Assembly: GCF_901827205.1 (NCBI RefSeq)
Contig: NZ_LR594675.1
Span: 1,116,001-1,180,000 of the forward strand
Length of the DNA stretch: 64,000 nt
Direction of reading: 5' to 3'
DNA from: Variovorax sp. PBS-H4
GTDB taxonomy: Bacteria; Pseudomonadota; Gammaproteobacteria; Burkholderiales; Burkholderiaceae_C
The position numbers and the translations under genes are program-made. Below the pieces are notes generated by a model, which saw nothing but the letters and a program-made list of their open reading frames with translations, had not been told where the DNA came from and did no database searches. Every line of letters begins with the position of its first letter. Position 1 is the stretch's first letter. Of the stretch, positions 18,208-26,391 are shown piece by piece.

Positions 18208-19350
18208 TCAGGTTGCCGCTTGGCGCAGGCCGGCATGGACCAGTCGCGGCAGCACCTCCGCGGCCAACCGCTGAATGCCATCCTCGTAGTTCAACCAGCT
18301 CAGAAGCATTCCATCCACGCCACACGCCGACAGCATTGAAAGCTTCTGCGTGATCTGATCGGGTGTTCCCATCAGGGGCACTCCGCCGCCGCCCGCCTTG
18401 AAGCGGCTTCGCAGCACCTCCAGTTGGCCGGCCGGCAAGATGTGAGCGTGCATGCCCTGGAGCTTCATCCACCCTTCGACGGCCTCCTCGTCTCCCTTCT
18501 CGTGCACGTAGTAGTCGAAGAAGCGCTGCGCTTCGGCGAAAGTGTCCCTTTGGATCACGAACCCGTACGACCAGATCTGGATATCTCGCCCATACTCCTT
18601 GGCTGCCAGTTCCTTGTAGGCTCGGACTTGCGCGCGAATCTGATCTGGATCTTCGGACGTGAGAATCACGAACGCGAGATCGGCATACTTCGCAGCGAAA
18701 TGGCGTCCGACCTCCGAGGTGCCGGCGTTCATGATGGGAGGACGAGGGGCTTGCAGGGGCCGGGGCATCGAGATCGCCCGGCTCAGCCGGTAGAACTTGC
18801 CCTCGAAATCGAAAGCCTCGCCATGCGTCCAGAGCTTGTCCAGGACCTCAATCCATTCCGCCGCCTGCTCATAGCGTCCTTCGTGTTCACGCATCGAAGC
18901 TCCGAACATGTCGAGCTCCGGCTTGTTCCAGCCGGCCACGACATTCAGGCCAAATCTTCCTTCACTGATGTGATCGATGGTGGCGCATTGCTTGGCTGCC
19001 ATTAGTGGATGGATCGTGGGCACGTGAGAGGTCGCGAAGATTGCGGACCGCTTCGTCATCTGCGCATGCGCCGCTGCCCATGTGTAGCAATCGAAGGCTT
19101 GGCCCGAGCGATGGTCGGGATGCTCGGAGACATAGCCTTTCCACCGGGCGAACGGCACCTGCGCCTCGATGCCGCATGCGTCTGCGGCGAGGGCTGCGGA
19201 TTCGCAATCCGCCCATCGGGCTCTCGCGGCCTCGGGCGCCGTGGTCATTGCAACGCCGCCACCGTTCGTGCCAAACGTCCCGAGCTTCAACCTGTTGGAA
19301 TTGAAGAGGGGATTGGTCTCGCTGCGAGGATCGTCTCTCCAGCTTTTCAT
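18208..19350 (-). CDS. RutA-like LLM-class flavin-dependent monooxygenase
   Basis: This 380-residue TIM-barrel luciferase-like enzyme uses reduced FMN and O2. Segments close to pyrimidine oxygenase RutA are FGTNGGGVAMTTAPEA near the N terminus, FATSHVPTIHPLMAAKQ, and DHISEGRFGLNVVAGWN. RutA opens the uracil ring, so a ring-opening or hydroxylating role on a cyclic substrate is possible. The neighbours lack RutB-E, so it is not the uracil pathway. The ATG at 19350 has AAGGAGA eight bases upstream. It is the first gene of the minus-strand operon, facing a TetR gene with an 18-bp inverted repeat between them. Confidence 0.9.
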   Translation of the reverse strand: MKSWRDDPRSETNPLFNSNRLKLGTFGTNGGGVAMTTAPEAARARWADCESAALAADACGIEAQVPFARWKGYVSEHPDHRSGQAFDCYTWAAAHAQMTKRSAIFATSHVPTIHPLMAAKQCATIDHISEGRFGLNVVAGWNKPELDMFGASMREHEGRYEQAAEWIEVLDKLWTHGEAFDFEGKFYRLSRAISMPRPLQAPRPPIMNAGTSEVGRHFAAKYADLAFVILTSEDPDQIRAQVRAYKELAAKEYGRDIQIWSYGFVIQRDTFAEAQRFFDYYVHEKGDEEAVEGWMKLQGMHAHILPAGQLEVLRSRFKAGGGGVPLMGTPDQITQKLSMLSACGVDGMLLSWLNYEDGIQRLAAEVLPRLVHAGLRQAAT

Positions 19351-19419
19351 GTCGTCTCCTTGAGGTTGCTCCGCGATCAAAGCCCATCGAGGCGGTTGTC
19401 ACGCCGGATGGGTGATGAG

Positions 19420-19437
19420 TGTAGTCACATGACTACA
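19420..19437. promoter_or_regulatory. Probable TetR operator, TGTAGTCA-CA-TGACTACA
   Basis: This perfect 8-bp inverted repeat with a 2-base centre lies 69 bases upstream of the LLM monooxygenase start, in the 346-base gap shared with the divergent TetR gene. Length and symmetry match TetR-type operators. I see no gene in the rest of the gap (19351-19696); the open frame that crosses it upstream of the TetR start has no family match. Confidence 0.7.
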
Positions 19438-19696
19438 GCGGTTCAAGCCTTGCCCGCTAAGGAAAACCCTGACGAGGAGAACACCAGAAGAGGGCCGGGC
19501 GCGAGAACAAGAAGAGATCGAAGAGTGCTTGCCACCCGAGTTGCGTCGCGCAATAAGGGGAGGGCTCGCGCAAGCCAATCAGCCGGTCGGGCGTCGGCCG
19601 CGCCTCGGGGGCGCCGATCGCTGGCACCGACGATACTTGCACTCATCTCGAGAGCGGATAAGCCAAGCCCAGGCGGATCCTCGACTCTCTCTATCA

Positions 19697-20347
19697 ATGC
19701 AGCCATCGATGATCAAGAAAGTCAAGCGCACGACGATTCCTTCGGCAAGCCCGGTCGGGCGGGAGCAGGTCGTGGCGGCCGTTCTGGACGCGGCCAGCAA
19801 GCTCTTCGCCGAACTGCCTGTCGAGCAGGTGACGACTCGCGCGCTCGCGGAAAAGGCGCAGGTCAACCTGGGCCTGATTCACCGGCATTGCGGCAGCAAG
19901 GAGGATGTCCTTCATGCCGTGATGGAACGGTATGCCACGACGTTTCGCCGTGATGTTCTCAGTGCTCCCGATCTTGCTTCGGCATTCAGGTTGGTGCTTG
20001 AGGATCCGACTCAAGCCGCCTTCGTTCGCACTCTCGCCTTCGTGACGCTTTCGGGAACGAGCCTGGAGAAGGTCATCAGTCAAGCAGGCGCGTTGAGAGA
20101 AACCCTTCGGATGGCCGAGCAAGAAGATGGTGGTCCCATCGACGAATCGAAGATCTTCATGGCCTGGTCGGTTGTGCTGGGGTGGTTGCTGTTCAAGCCG
20201 TTCTTGCTCAAGGCATCAGGCATGGCGCTGTCGGACGAAAAGATCTCTGCGACCATCACCACGGAGCTGATGGAGATGCTGGCCCGGAGAGGCACCGCTG
20301 CGACGACGAGCGCGCGTAGGGCTTCCCGCTCTGGCAAGGGAAAGTAG
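19697..20347 (+). CDS. TetR-family transcriptional regulator
   Basis: This 216-residue regulator has a basic N terminus (IKKVKRTTIPS), then the helix-turn-helix TTRALAEKAQVNLGLIHRHC near residues 46-65, followed by GSKEDVLHAVMERY. The C-terminal ligand domain is helical. I chose the ATG at 19697; another in-frame ATG is at 19709, and neither has a strong ribosome site. It likely represses the divergent monooxygenase operon through the inverted repeat at 19420-19437. Confidence 0.88.
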   Translation: MQPSMIKKVKRTTIPSASPVGREQVVAAVLDAASKLFAELPVEQVTTRALAEKAQVNLGLIHRHCGSKEDVLHAVMERYATTFRRDVLSAPDLASAFRLVLEDPTQAAFVRTLAFVTLSGTSLEKVISQAGALRETLRMAEQEDGGPIDESKIFMAWSVVLGWLLFKPFLLKASGMALSDEKISATITTELMEMLARRGTAATTSARRASRSGKGK

Positions 20348-20485
20348 CGGCGATCCCTTCCGGACGCCGTCAATTTCGAGCCCGGTTGGACGTCCCTCGT
20401 GTTGTCTCCAGCCGCCGTGCGTTGCACTGGCGACGCCGGTGCGCTTCGACGCCCAGGAGGCTTTGACGCGGCGGTTCCGATGCGC

Positions 20486-21376
20486 TCAGCCTGGTGCAGT
20501 GCGCAGCCTGTGGATGAGGAAGGCCTCCAGCAACTCCACAGCCCGCCGTCCCGGCAGCGGCACGGCCGCCAACCACACTTCACATTCGGGCATCGCGGGC
20601 ATGCCTTCCCTGCCGCCCAGTACCTTGAGCCGCTTGGAGATCGTAGCCTCGCGAAACACGCCGACGGCGATGCCCGCGCGCACAGCTGCCTCAAGTCCAC
20701 TGACCGACGTGCTCGTGTAGGCGACGCGCCACGCAATGCCGGCCCGGTCGAGCGCGTGCGTGGCCCAGTCCCGCAGCATCGCGCCCTGGGGATTGAGCGC
20801 GAGCGGCAGCGGCCGCTGCAGATGGGTGGTCGAGCCCGGCGTCGACGCCCACACGACCCGCGACTTTGACAGGCGCAGTCCTTCTCCAGAGCCGGCCGGC
20901 CCGATGCCGACCACCAGGTCGTAGTGCGCGCCGAGTTCTGCGTGCATCTGGGCCGAGACGCCGTGATGCAGCTCGATGTGGATCCTCGGATACAGCCGGC
21001 AGAACTCGGCGATCAGCACCGGCAACACGCGCGTTGCGTAATGCTCGATCGCGCCAATGCGGATGCTGCCGGAGACTTCTGTCACTTCGATGTCATGGAA
21101 CAGCTTGTCGTTCAGCCCAAGCATCTGCCTGGCCAGCGGCAGCAGCTGCAGGCCCTCCGGCGTGGGGCCCAGCCGACGCGTGCCACGGTTCACGAGCTGT
21201 ACCCCGAGCTGTTCCTCGAGCCGCCGCAGCTGCATGCTGACGGCCGACTGCGTGCGCGACAGCGCCTTGCCGGCCGTGGTGAAGCTTCCGACACGAAGCA
21301 GCGTGTCGAACACGCGCAGCAGGTCGATGTCGACGGTATGGCTGCGCGGCGTGCGCGGGTCGGCATGTGCGGACAT
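20486..21376 (-). CDS. LysR-family transcriptional regulator
   Basis: This 296-residue regulator has an N-terminal winged helix (DIDLLRVFDTLLRVGSFTTA, then SRTQSAVSMQLRRLEEQLG) and a periplasmic-binding-type effector domain. I chose the ATG at 21376 near the start of the conserved domain; a further upstream start would extend into the control region. It is divergent from the Bug-receptor operon at 21493, and a symmetric T-N11-A site lies between, so it probably activates that operon. Confidence 0.92.
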   Translation of the reverse strand: MSAHADPRTPRSHTVDIDLLRVFDTLLRVGSFTTAGKALSRTQSAVSMQLRRLEEQLGVQLVNRGTRRLGPTPEGLQLLPLARQMLGLNDKLFHDIEVTEVSGSIRIGAIEHYATRVLPVLIAEFCRLYPRIHIELHHGVSAQMHAELGAHYDLVVGIGPAGSGEGLRLSKSRVVWASTPGSTTHLQRPLPLALNPQGAMLRDWATHALDRAGIAWRVAYTSTSVSGLEAAVRAGIAVGVFREATISKRLKVLGGREGMPAMPECEVWLAAVPLPGRRAVELLEAFLIHRLRTAPG

Positions 21377-21397
21377 TGGGCTCCTCAGGGGACGACC

Positions 21398-21412
21398 ATC
21401 ACGAAGCGTGAT
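21398..21412. promoter_or_regulatory. Candidate LysR-type binding site ATCACG-AAG-CGTGAT
   Basis: This perfect 6-bp dyad has T and A eleven bases apart, the classical T-N11-A form of LysR-type boxes. It lies 21 bases upstream of the LysR start and 80 bases upstream of the divergent receptor gene, the usual place for autoregulation and activation. A related half (ATCACG) recurs 20 bases downstream. Confidence 0.65.
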
Positions 21413-21492
21413 GCGACGGATCACAAATTATCACGTCCTGAGCTAGTACGGGGCCTAAGAATCGGCACAACGACAGATCGCGGAGACATCCC

Positions 21493-22491
21493 ATGAACCA
21501 CCGCCCCGCCTTTTCACCACGCCGGCGCCACCTGCTGCAGGGGGCGTTTGCGGCCTCGCTGGCACCGGCGTTCGTCCACGCAAGCACCGGCTGGCCGCAG
21601 AAGCCCCTGCGCCTGGTCGTAGGCTTCCCGCCGGGTTCCTCGCCCGACGCACTGGCGCGCGTGGTCGCCGATCCACTCGCCCAGGCGCTGGGGCAACCGG
21701 TGGTGGTGGACAACAAGGTCGGCGCGGCCGGCAGCATCGGCGTCACGGCCGTAGCGCGTGCGACCGACGGCTACACCATCGGCCTTACCGGCAACGGCCC
21801 GCTCACAACGGCCAAGGCGCTCGCGCCCTCCACGCCCTACGACGTGGCCCGCGACCTGCGGCCGATTTCGCTGGTCGCGAGCAGCGCGTTCGTGCTCGCG
21901 GGCAGCAACGCGATGCCGGCGACCGACCTGCGCGGCTTTCTCGACTTCGCCAGGGCCCAGGGCGACAAGCTCAGCTACGGTTCGATCGGACCAGGCTCGG
22001 GCTCGCACCTCGCGATGGAACTGCTCAAGACCTACACGGGCATCCGTGCCGTGCACGTGCCATTCCAGGGCTTCCCGCAGGTCGCGACGGCCCTCATGGG
22101 CCAACAGCTCGACCTCGCGTTCATGATCCCGTCGATCGCGGTGCCGCAGGCGAAGAACGCCAGGCTGCGGCTCTACGGCGTCAGCACGGCCCAGGCTTCA
22201 CCGGGCGCGGAGGACGTGCCGCCGATTCAGTCGGCGCTCGACGCCAAGGGCAGCTTCGACGTGACGTCATGGAACGCCATCTTCGGCCCCGCCAGCCTGC
22301 CCGCTCCGGTCGTCGATCGCCTGTCCCAGGAGATCGCCCGGATCCTCCAGGCACCTGAGGTGAAGCAGCGCCTGCTCGCGCAGGGCTGGGTCGCCATTGG
22401 CAGCGCGCCCGATGTGCTCGCGCACAAGATCGCGGAGGACACCGCCATGTGGGGTCGCGTGATCAAGCTCACGGGCGTTCGCAGCGAATAG
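21493..22491 (+). CDS. Bug/TctC-family periplasmic substrate-binding protein
   Basis: This 332-residue secreted receptor has an N terminus with RRRHLLQGAFAASLAPAF, Tat-like twin arginines before the hydrophobic stretch. The mature part has LRLVVGFPPGSSPDALAR and VVVDNKVGAAGSIG, the two carboxylate-binding loops of Bug proteins. It is the first gene of an operon divergent from a LysR gene and is followed after nine bases by an esterase-like gene. No TctAB partners are in the window. Confidence 0.93.
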   Translation: MNHRPAFSPRRRHLLQGAFAASLAPAFVHASTGWPQKPLRLVVGFPPGSSPDALARVVADPLAQALGQPVVVDNKVGAAGSIGVTAVARATDGYTIGLTGNGPLTTAKALAPSTPYDVARDLRPISLVASSAFVLAGSNAMPATDLRGFLDFARAQGDKLSYGSIGPGSGSHLAMELLKTYTGIRAVHVPFQGFPQVATALMGQQLDLAFMIPSIAVPQAKNARLRLYGVSTAQASPGAEDVPPIQSALDAKGSFDVTSWNAIFGPASLPAPVVDRLSQEIARILQAPEVKQRLLAQGWVAIGSAPDVLAHKIAEDTAMWGRVIKLTGVRSE

Positions 22492-22500
22492 GAGCCGACG

Positions 22501-23310
22501 ATGCACCGCAGACATCTCTTCGCGGCAGGCATCGCTGCCGCAAGCCTGGCGCAACCCCTGCGCGCGGCCAGTCCTGCCAGCCAGCCGGCCTTCGTTCTCG
22601 TCCACGGCGCCTGGCATGGTGGCTGGTGCTGGACGCGGGTGGCCGCGCAACTCCGTGCCGCCGGCCACCTGGTCTACACGCCCACGCTCACCGGGCTCGG
22701 CGAGCGCCGGCACCTGCTGTCGCCGCTGGTCAATCTCGACACCCACATCGAGGACGTCGTCAACCTGCTCGAGTTCGAGGAGCTCGAGAACGTGGTGCTG
22801 GTCGGCCACAGCTATGGCGGCATCGTGATCTCGGGTGTGGCCGACCGTGCGCGTGCGCGGCTGCGGCAACTGGTGTATCTCGACGCCCTGCTGCTCGAGT
22901 CCGGCAAGAGCCTGTTCTCGGACTTCCCGCAGGAGGTTGTCGACCAGCGCCTCAGGACGATCCGCGAGACCGGCGCCGGCGTCGGCGCGGCACCGGCCCT
23001 GCCGCCGACCGCCTTCGGCGTGAAGGACGCCGCCGACGCGGCCTGGGTGCAGCGCCGCATGACGCCGCAGCCCGTGGGCACCTACCTGCAGCCGCTGCGG
23101 CTCAAGGCCGCGCTCGGCAACGGCCTGCCCAAGACCTACATCGAGTGCACGATGGACCCGATCGCAACGCTCGAGCCGACCAAGGCACGGGTGCGCGCCG
23201 ACCCGGGCTGGCGCACGCGCACGCTTGCAACGGGTCATGACGCCATGGTGACCGCGCCAGGGCCGCTCAGCGATTTGCTGCGCGAGCTGCTGCGCGAGCT
23301 CCCGACCTGA
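22501..23310 (+). CDS. Exported alpha/beta hydrolase, EstC/hydroxynitrile-lyase-like
   Basis: This 269-residue serine hydrolase has a signal peptide (MHRRHLFAAGIAAASLAQPL). The core begins AFVLVHGAWHGGWCW, an oxyanion-loop pattern of the plant hydroxynitrile-lyase/methylesterase subfamily. The nucleophile elbow is GHSYGG and the catalytic His lies in ATGHDAM near the C terminus. It probably cleaves an ester in the periplasm, releasing the acid bound by the Bug protein encoded just before it. That last point is inference. Confidence 0.88.
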   Translation: MHRRHLFAAGIAAASLAQPLRAASPASQPAFVLVHGAWHGGWCWTRVAAQLRAAGHLVYTPTLTGLGERRHLLSPLVNLDTHIEDVVNLLEFEELENVVLVGHSYGGIVISGVADRARARLRQLVYLDALLLESGKSLFSDFPQEVVDQRLRTIRETGAGVGAAPALPPTAFGVKDAADAAWVQRRMTPQPVGTYLQPLRLKAALGNGLPKTYIECTMDPIATLEPTKARVRADPGWRTRTLATGHDAMVTAPGPLSDLLRELLRELPT

Positions 23311-23343
23311 CCCTCTTGACCTTCACATCTCGAAAGCCGTCCG

Positions 23344-24771
23344 ATGGGAACCCTCTCCGCCGAAGACCGACATTTCTTCCGCTCCGAAGTGAACGCGCGC
23401 CAGGGCGAACGCAAGCAGCGCAAGCCGCACGGCCACATCAACGAGGCCGCGCGCGAAATCCCCGTGCACGAGCGCTGCGACGTGCTCGTGCTCGGGGGCG
23501 GGCCTTCGGGCGTGGCTGCCGCGATCGCGGCCGCGCGCTCCGGTGCGCACGTGGTGCTGCTCGAACGCTACAACCACCTGGGCGGGCTCTCCACGGGCGG
23601 GCTCGTCATCTGGATCGACCGCATGACCGACTGGCAGGGCGAGCCCGTGATCCAGGGCCTCGCGGCGGAGTTCATGGGCCGCCTTGGCACCGGCGCCATC
23701 GCCGGTCCGCCCCGCGAGGAATGGGGCTCCCGGGATCCGGATGCGGCTGCCCATTGGGGGCTGCGCACGGCCGCCTTCCACGGCGTGGTCACGAACTCGC
23801 CGACCATCGACCCCGAGATGCTCAAGGGCGTCTACCACCAGATGGTGCGCGAGGCCGGCGTCGACCTGATCCTGCACGCCTGGATGGTCGCGCCGGTCGT
23901 CGAGGCCGGCCGTGTCCAGGGCGCCGTCTTCGAAAGCAAGCAGGGCCGCCGCGCGATCCTGGCCCAGGTCGTCGTCGACACGACCGGTGAAGGCGACCTC
24001 TACGCGGCGGCCGGTGCCGCCTTCGACTCCGACATCGACGCGCACGAAATCCATCACTGTGTCAACACATCCTGGCTCTTCGCGGGCGTCGACGTGCAGC
24101 GCTGGCTCGATTTCCGAGCGCACGAGCCCGAGGCCTTCTCCGCCTTCATGGCGCGCGGACGCGCCCACGTCGGCAGCTTCGAGAAGCCGATCGTCTCGTG
24201 GCGCGATGACGTCGCGACCTTCCTCGGCCCGCGCAAGTCGGGCTTCAGCGCTCTCGACGTCGACGACTTGACACAGGTCGAATGGGAGTCGCGCAGGAGC
24301 ATGGCCGAGCACCTGGCCTTCTACCGGGCCCACGCACCGGGCTTCGAGAAGGCCTGGCTCATGCTCATGGCTCCGCAGATCGGCACGCGGCACGGGCGGC
24401 GACTCGTGGGCGTGAAGCGGGTGCTGCGCAGCGCCTGGGATGCCGGTGCGATCGAGCCCGACGAGATCGGCATCAGCCCGAGCCCGTCGCCGCGCTTCCC
24501 CAACATCTCGGTGCCCTACGGTGCGCTCGTGCCGCAGAAGCTCGATGGCGTGCTCGCGGCCGGCAAGCACATCGCCTGCGACGCCAATTCGCATGGCTTC
24601 CTGCGCGAGATCCCGCAATGCTGGCTCACGGGGCAAGCCGCCGGCGCGGCCGCGGCGCTCGCGGCCGACAGCGGCGTGCTGCCGCGCGACGTCAACGTCA
24701 GGCGCCTGCAGGCCCTGCTGAGTGCGCAGGGGGTGCCGCTGCGCCAGCCGAGCGTCGCGGTCACAGCATGA
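23344..24771 (+). CDS. FAD-dependent oxidoreductase
   Basis: This 475-residue flavoprotein has a dinucleotide-binding motif (VLVLGGGPSGVAAAIAAAR near residue 47) and a later FAD-contact segment LDGVLAAGKHIACD followed by GQAAGAAAALAA. It matches the FAD_oxidored family found in sugar-acid and cyclitol operons, where members oxidise hydroxy groups. The stop overlaps the next start as ATGA. The substrate is unknown; a polyhydroxy acid would fit the neighbours. Confidence 0.88.
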   Translation: MGTLSAEDRHFFRSEVNARQGERKQRKPHGHINEAAREIPVHERCDVLVLGGGPSGVAAAIAAARSGAHVVLLERYNHLGGLSTGGLVIWIDRMTDWQGEPVIQGLAAEFMGRLGTGAIAGPPREEWGSRDPDAAAHWGLRTAAFHGVVTNSPTIDPEMLKGVYHQMVREAGVDLILHAWMVAPVVEAGRVQGAVFESKQGRRAILAQVVVDTTGEGDLYAAAGAAFDSDIDAHEIHHCVNTSWLFAGVDVQRWLDFRAHEPEAFSAFMARGRAHVGSFEKPIVSWRDDVATFLGPRKSGFSALDVDDLTQVEWESRRSMAEHLAFYRAHAPGFEKAWLMLMAPQIGTRHGRRLVGVKRVLRSAWDAGAIEPDEIGISPSPSPRFPNISVPYGALVPQKLDGVLAAGKHIACDANSHGFLREIPQCWLTGQAAGAAAALAADSGVLPRDVNVRRLQALLSAQGVPLRQPSVAVTA

Positions 24772-25586
24772 ATTTCAGGCTCTCGCTGGCGCACCTCGGC
24801 ATGCTCGATGCGCCGCCGCCGCTGCTGGTCGAGGTAGCACATGCAGCCGGCTTCCGCGGCGTCGGAATGCGTCTGCATCCTGCACGACCCGGCGAAGCGC
24901 CATTCCCCATGCGGGAGGGCAGCCCGATGCTGCGCGAGACGCTCGCGCGCCTGCGCGATCGGGACATGGCAGTGCACGACATCGAGGTCGTGCGCATCAA
25001 GCCCGACTTCGACGCACGCGCGCACGACGGCATGCTGGCATCGGCGCACGCCCTCGACGCCAGCCGCCTTATCGTCAACGTGGACGACGCGAACTTGGCC
25101 CGGGCGGCGCAACACCTCGGCGCGCTGGCCGAGCGTGCACGAGCGCACGGCCTGGGCCTCGGGCTCGAGTTCATGGTCTACACGGCGGCGCGCTCGCTAC
25201 GGGTCGCGCGCGAACTCGCCGAGGCCTCGGGGAGCGACGCGGTGCACGTGGTCATCGATGCGCTGCACTTCTTCCGCGCGGGGAGTACGCCGGAGGAAAT
25301 GGCTGATGCACGCATCGAGCGCAACTTCATGCAGATCAACGATGCGCCGGGTCGTCGCCATCCAGGCCTGTCGGCAGGCGAAGAGGGGAGGGCGCACCGG
25401 CTCTTCCCGGGGGAGGGCGAGTTGCCCGTGCATCGACTGCTGCCCCACCTGACAGCCGGTGCCATCCTCTCCGTCGAGGCGCCGAGCGCGATCCGCATGG
25501 CCATGCTCGGCACCCACGAACGCGCAGCGGCGGCCTACCGCGCGACCCACCACTTCCTGCAAGGACATGGCCATGGCCACGACTGA
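24768..25586 (+). CDS. Xylose-isomerase-like TIM-barrel protein (sugar phosphate isomerase/epimerase family)
   Basis: The 272-residue protein has the AP-endonuclease-2 type barrel: N-terminal RLSLAHLGMLDAPP, then the metal-site strands LGLEFMVYT, VHVVIDALHFFR, MQINDAPG and AILSVEAPS. The Glu, Asp/His and Glu positions suit a divalent metal. The family includes epimerases and 3-dehydroshikimate dehydratase. Because a shikimate-dehydrogenase-like gene follows, the dehydratase role is worth testing. The ATG overlaps the previous stop. Confidence 0.83.
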   Translation: MNFRLSLAHLGMLDAPPPLLVEVAHAAGFRGVGMRLHPARPGEAPFPMREGSPMLRETLARLRDRDMAVHDIEVVRIKPDFDARAHDGMLASAHALDASRLIVNVDDANLARAAQHLGALAERARAHGLGLGLEFMVYTAARSLRVARELAEASGSDAVHVVIDALHFFRAGSTPEEMADARIERNFMQINDAPGRRHPGLSAGEEGRAHRLFPGEGELPVHRLLPHLTAGAILSVEAPSAIRMAMLGTHERAAAAYRATHHFLQGHGHGHD

Positions 25587-26391
25587 ATCATGGGACGGCC
25601 TGCGGCTCGACGGCCGCACCGTCGTGCTCGGCATCATCGGCGACCCGGTCGCGCAGGTGAAGGCGCCGCTGCCGTTCACGCGTCTGCTGCAGGCAAGGGG
25701 CATCAATGCGGTGCTCGTGCCGCTCCATGTGCAAGGCGACGATGTGGAAAGCCTGCTGCGCGTGTTACACACCGTGCGCAACGTCGCGGGCATCGTCGTC
25801 ACCGTGCCGCACAAGCAGCGCGTGGCTGCGTTGCCGTTCGAACTGCTGCGCGCCGCGCGCGAGGCACGGGCCGTCAACGTGTTGAGGCGAACCGCCTCGG
25901 GGTGGCAGGGCGACCTGCTCGACGGAGCGGGCTTCCTGGCGGGGCTGATGCGCAACGGCTTCGATCTCCAGGGGCGCAGTGTGGGGCTGGCCGGGGCGGG
26001 CGGAGCCGGCAACGCCATCGCGCTGGCGCTCGCCGCCGCAGGCGCCGCGTCGATCGACGTGCACGACATCGACGAGGCGAAGCGCGTCGCGCTGGTCGAG
26101 CGCTTGCGCGCGCTGGGGCATCGGGCTGGCAACTGGGACGCTGCCACGCCACGGGAGCTCGTCGTCAACGCGACCCCGGCGGGCATGCGGGCGGGGGACG
26201 CACTGCCCATTGCCCCGTCGGCCCTCCGGGCCGGCCAGACCGTCGCCGAGGTCATCATGGAGCCGGCCGAAACGCCACTCCTCGTGCTTGCGCGGGAAAG
26301 GGGGGCCCGCATCGTGCACGGGCGGCACATGATGACCGAGCAGCTCGAAGCGATGGCCGACTTCTTCTTCACGAAGGGTGCGTCAGCATGA
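25573..26391 (+). CDS. Shikimate/quinate dehydrogenase-like protein with altered substrate loop
   Basis: The 272-residue protein has AroE architecture: substrate domain (GIIGDPVAQVKAPLPF near residue 20), TVPHK with the catalytic Lys near 81, LLDGAGF with the catalytic Asp near 117, and a Rossmann motif GLAGAGGAGNAIAL. In AroE the substrate loop carries two Ser that hold the shikimate carboxylate; here the positions read Val and Ala. A substrate other than shikimate is therefore likely. I chose the ATG at 25573 because AAGG sits eight bases before it. The gene overlaps the previous one by 14 bases. Confidence 0.85.
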   Translation: MATTESWDGLRLDGRTVVLGIIGDPVAQVKAPLPFTRLLQARGINAVLVPLHVQGDDVESLLRVLHTVRNVAGIVVTVPHKQRVAALPFELLRAAREARAVNVLRRTASGWQGDLLDGAGFLAGLMRNGFDLQGRSVGLAGAGGAGNAIALALAAAGAASIDVHDIDEAKRVALVERLRALGHRAGNWDAATPRELVVNATPAGMRAGDALPIAPSALRAGQTVAEVIMEPAETPLLVLARERGARIVHGRHMMTEQLEAMADFFFTKGASA

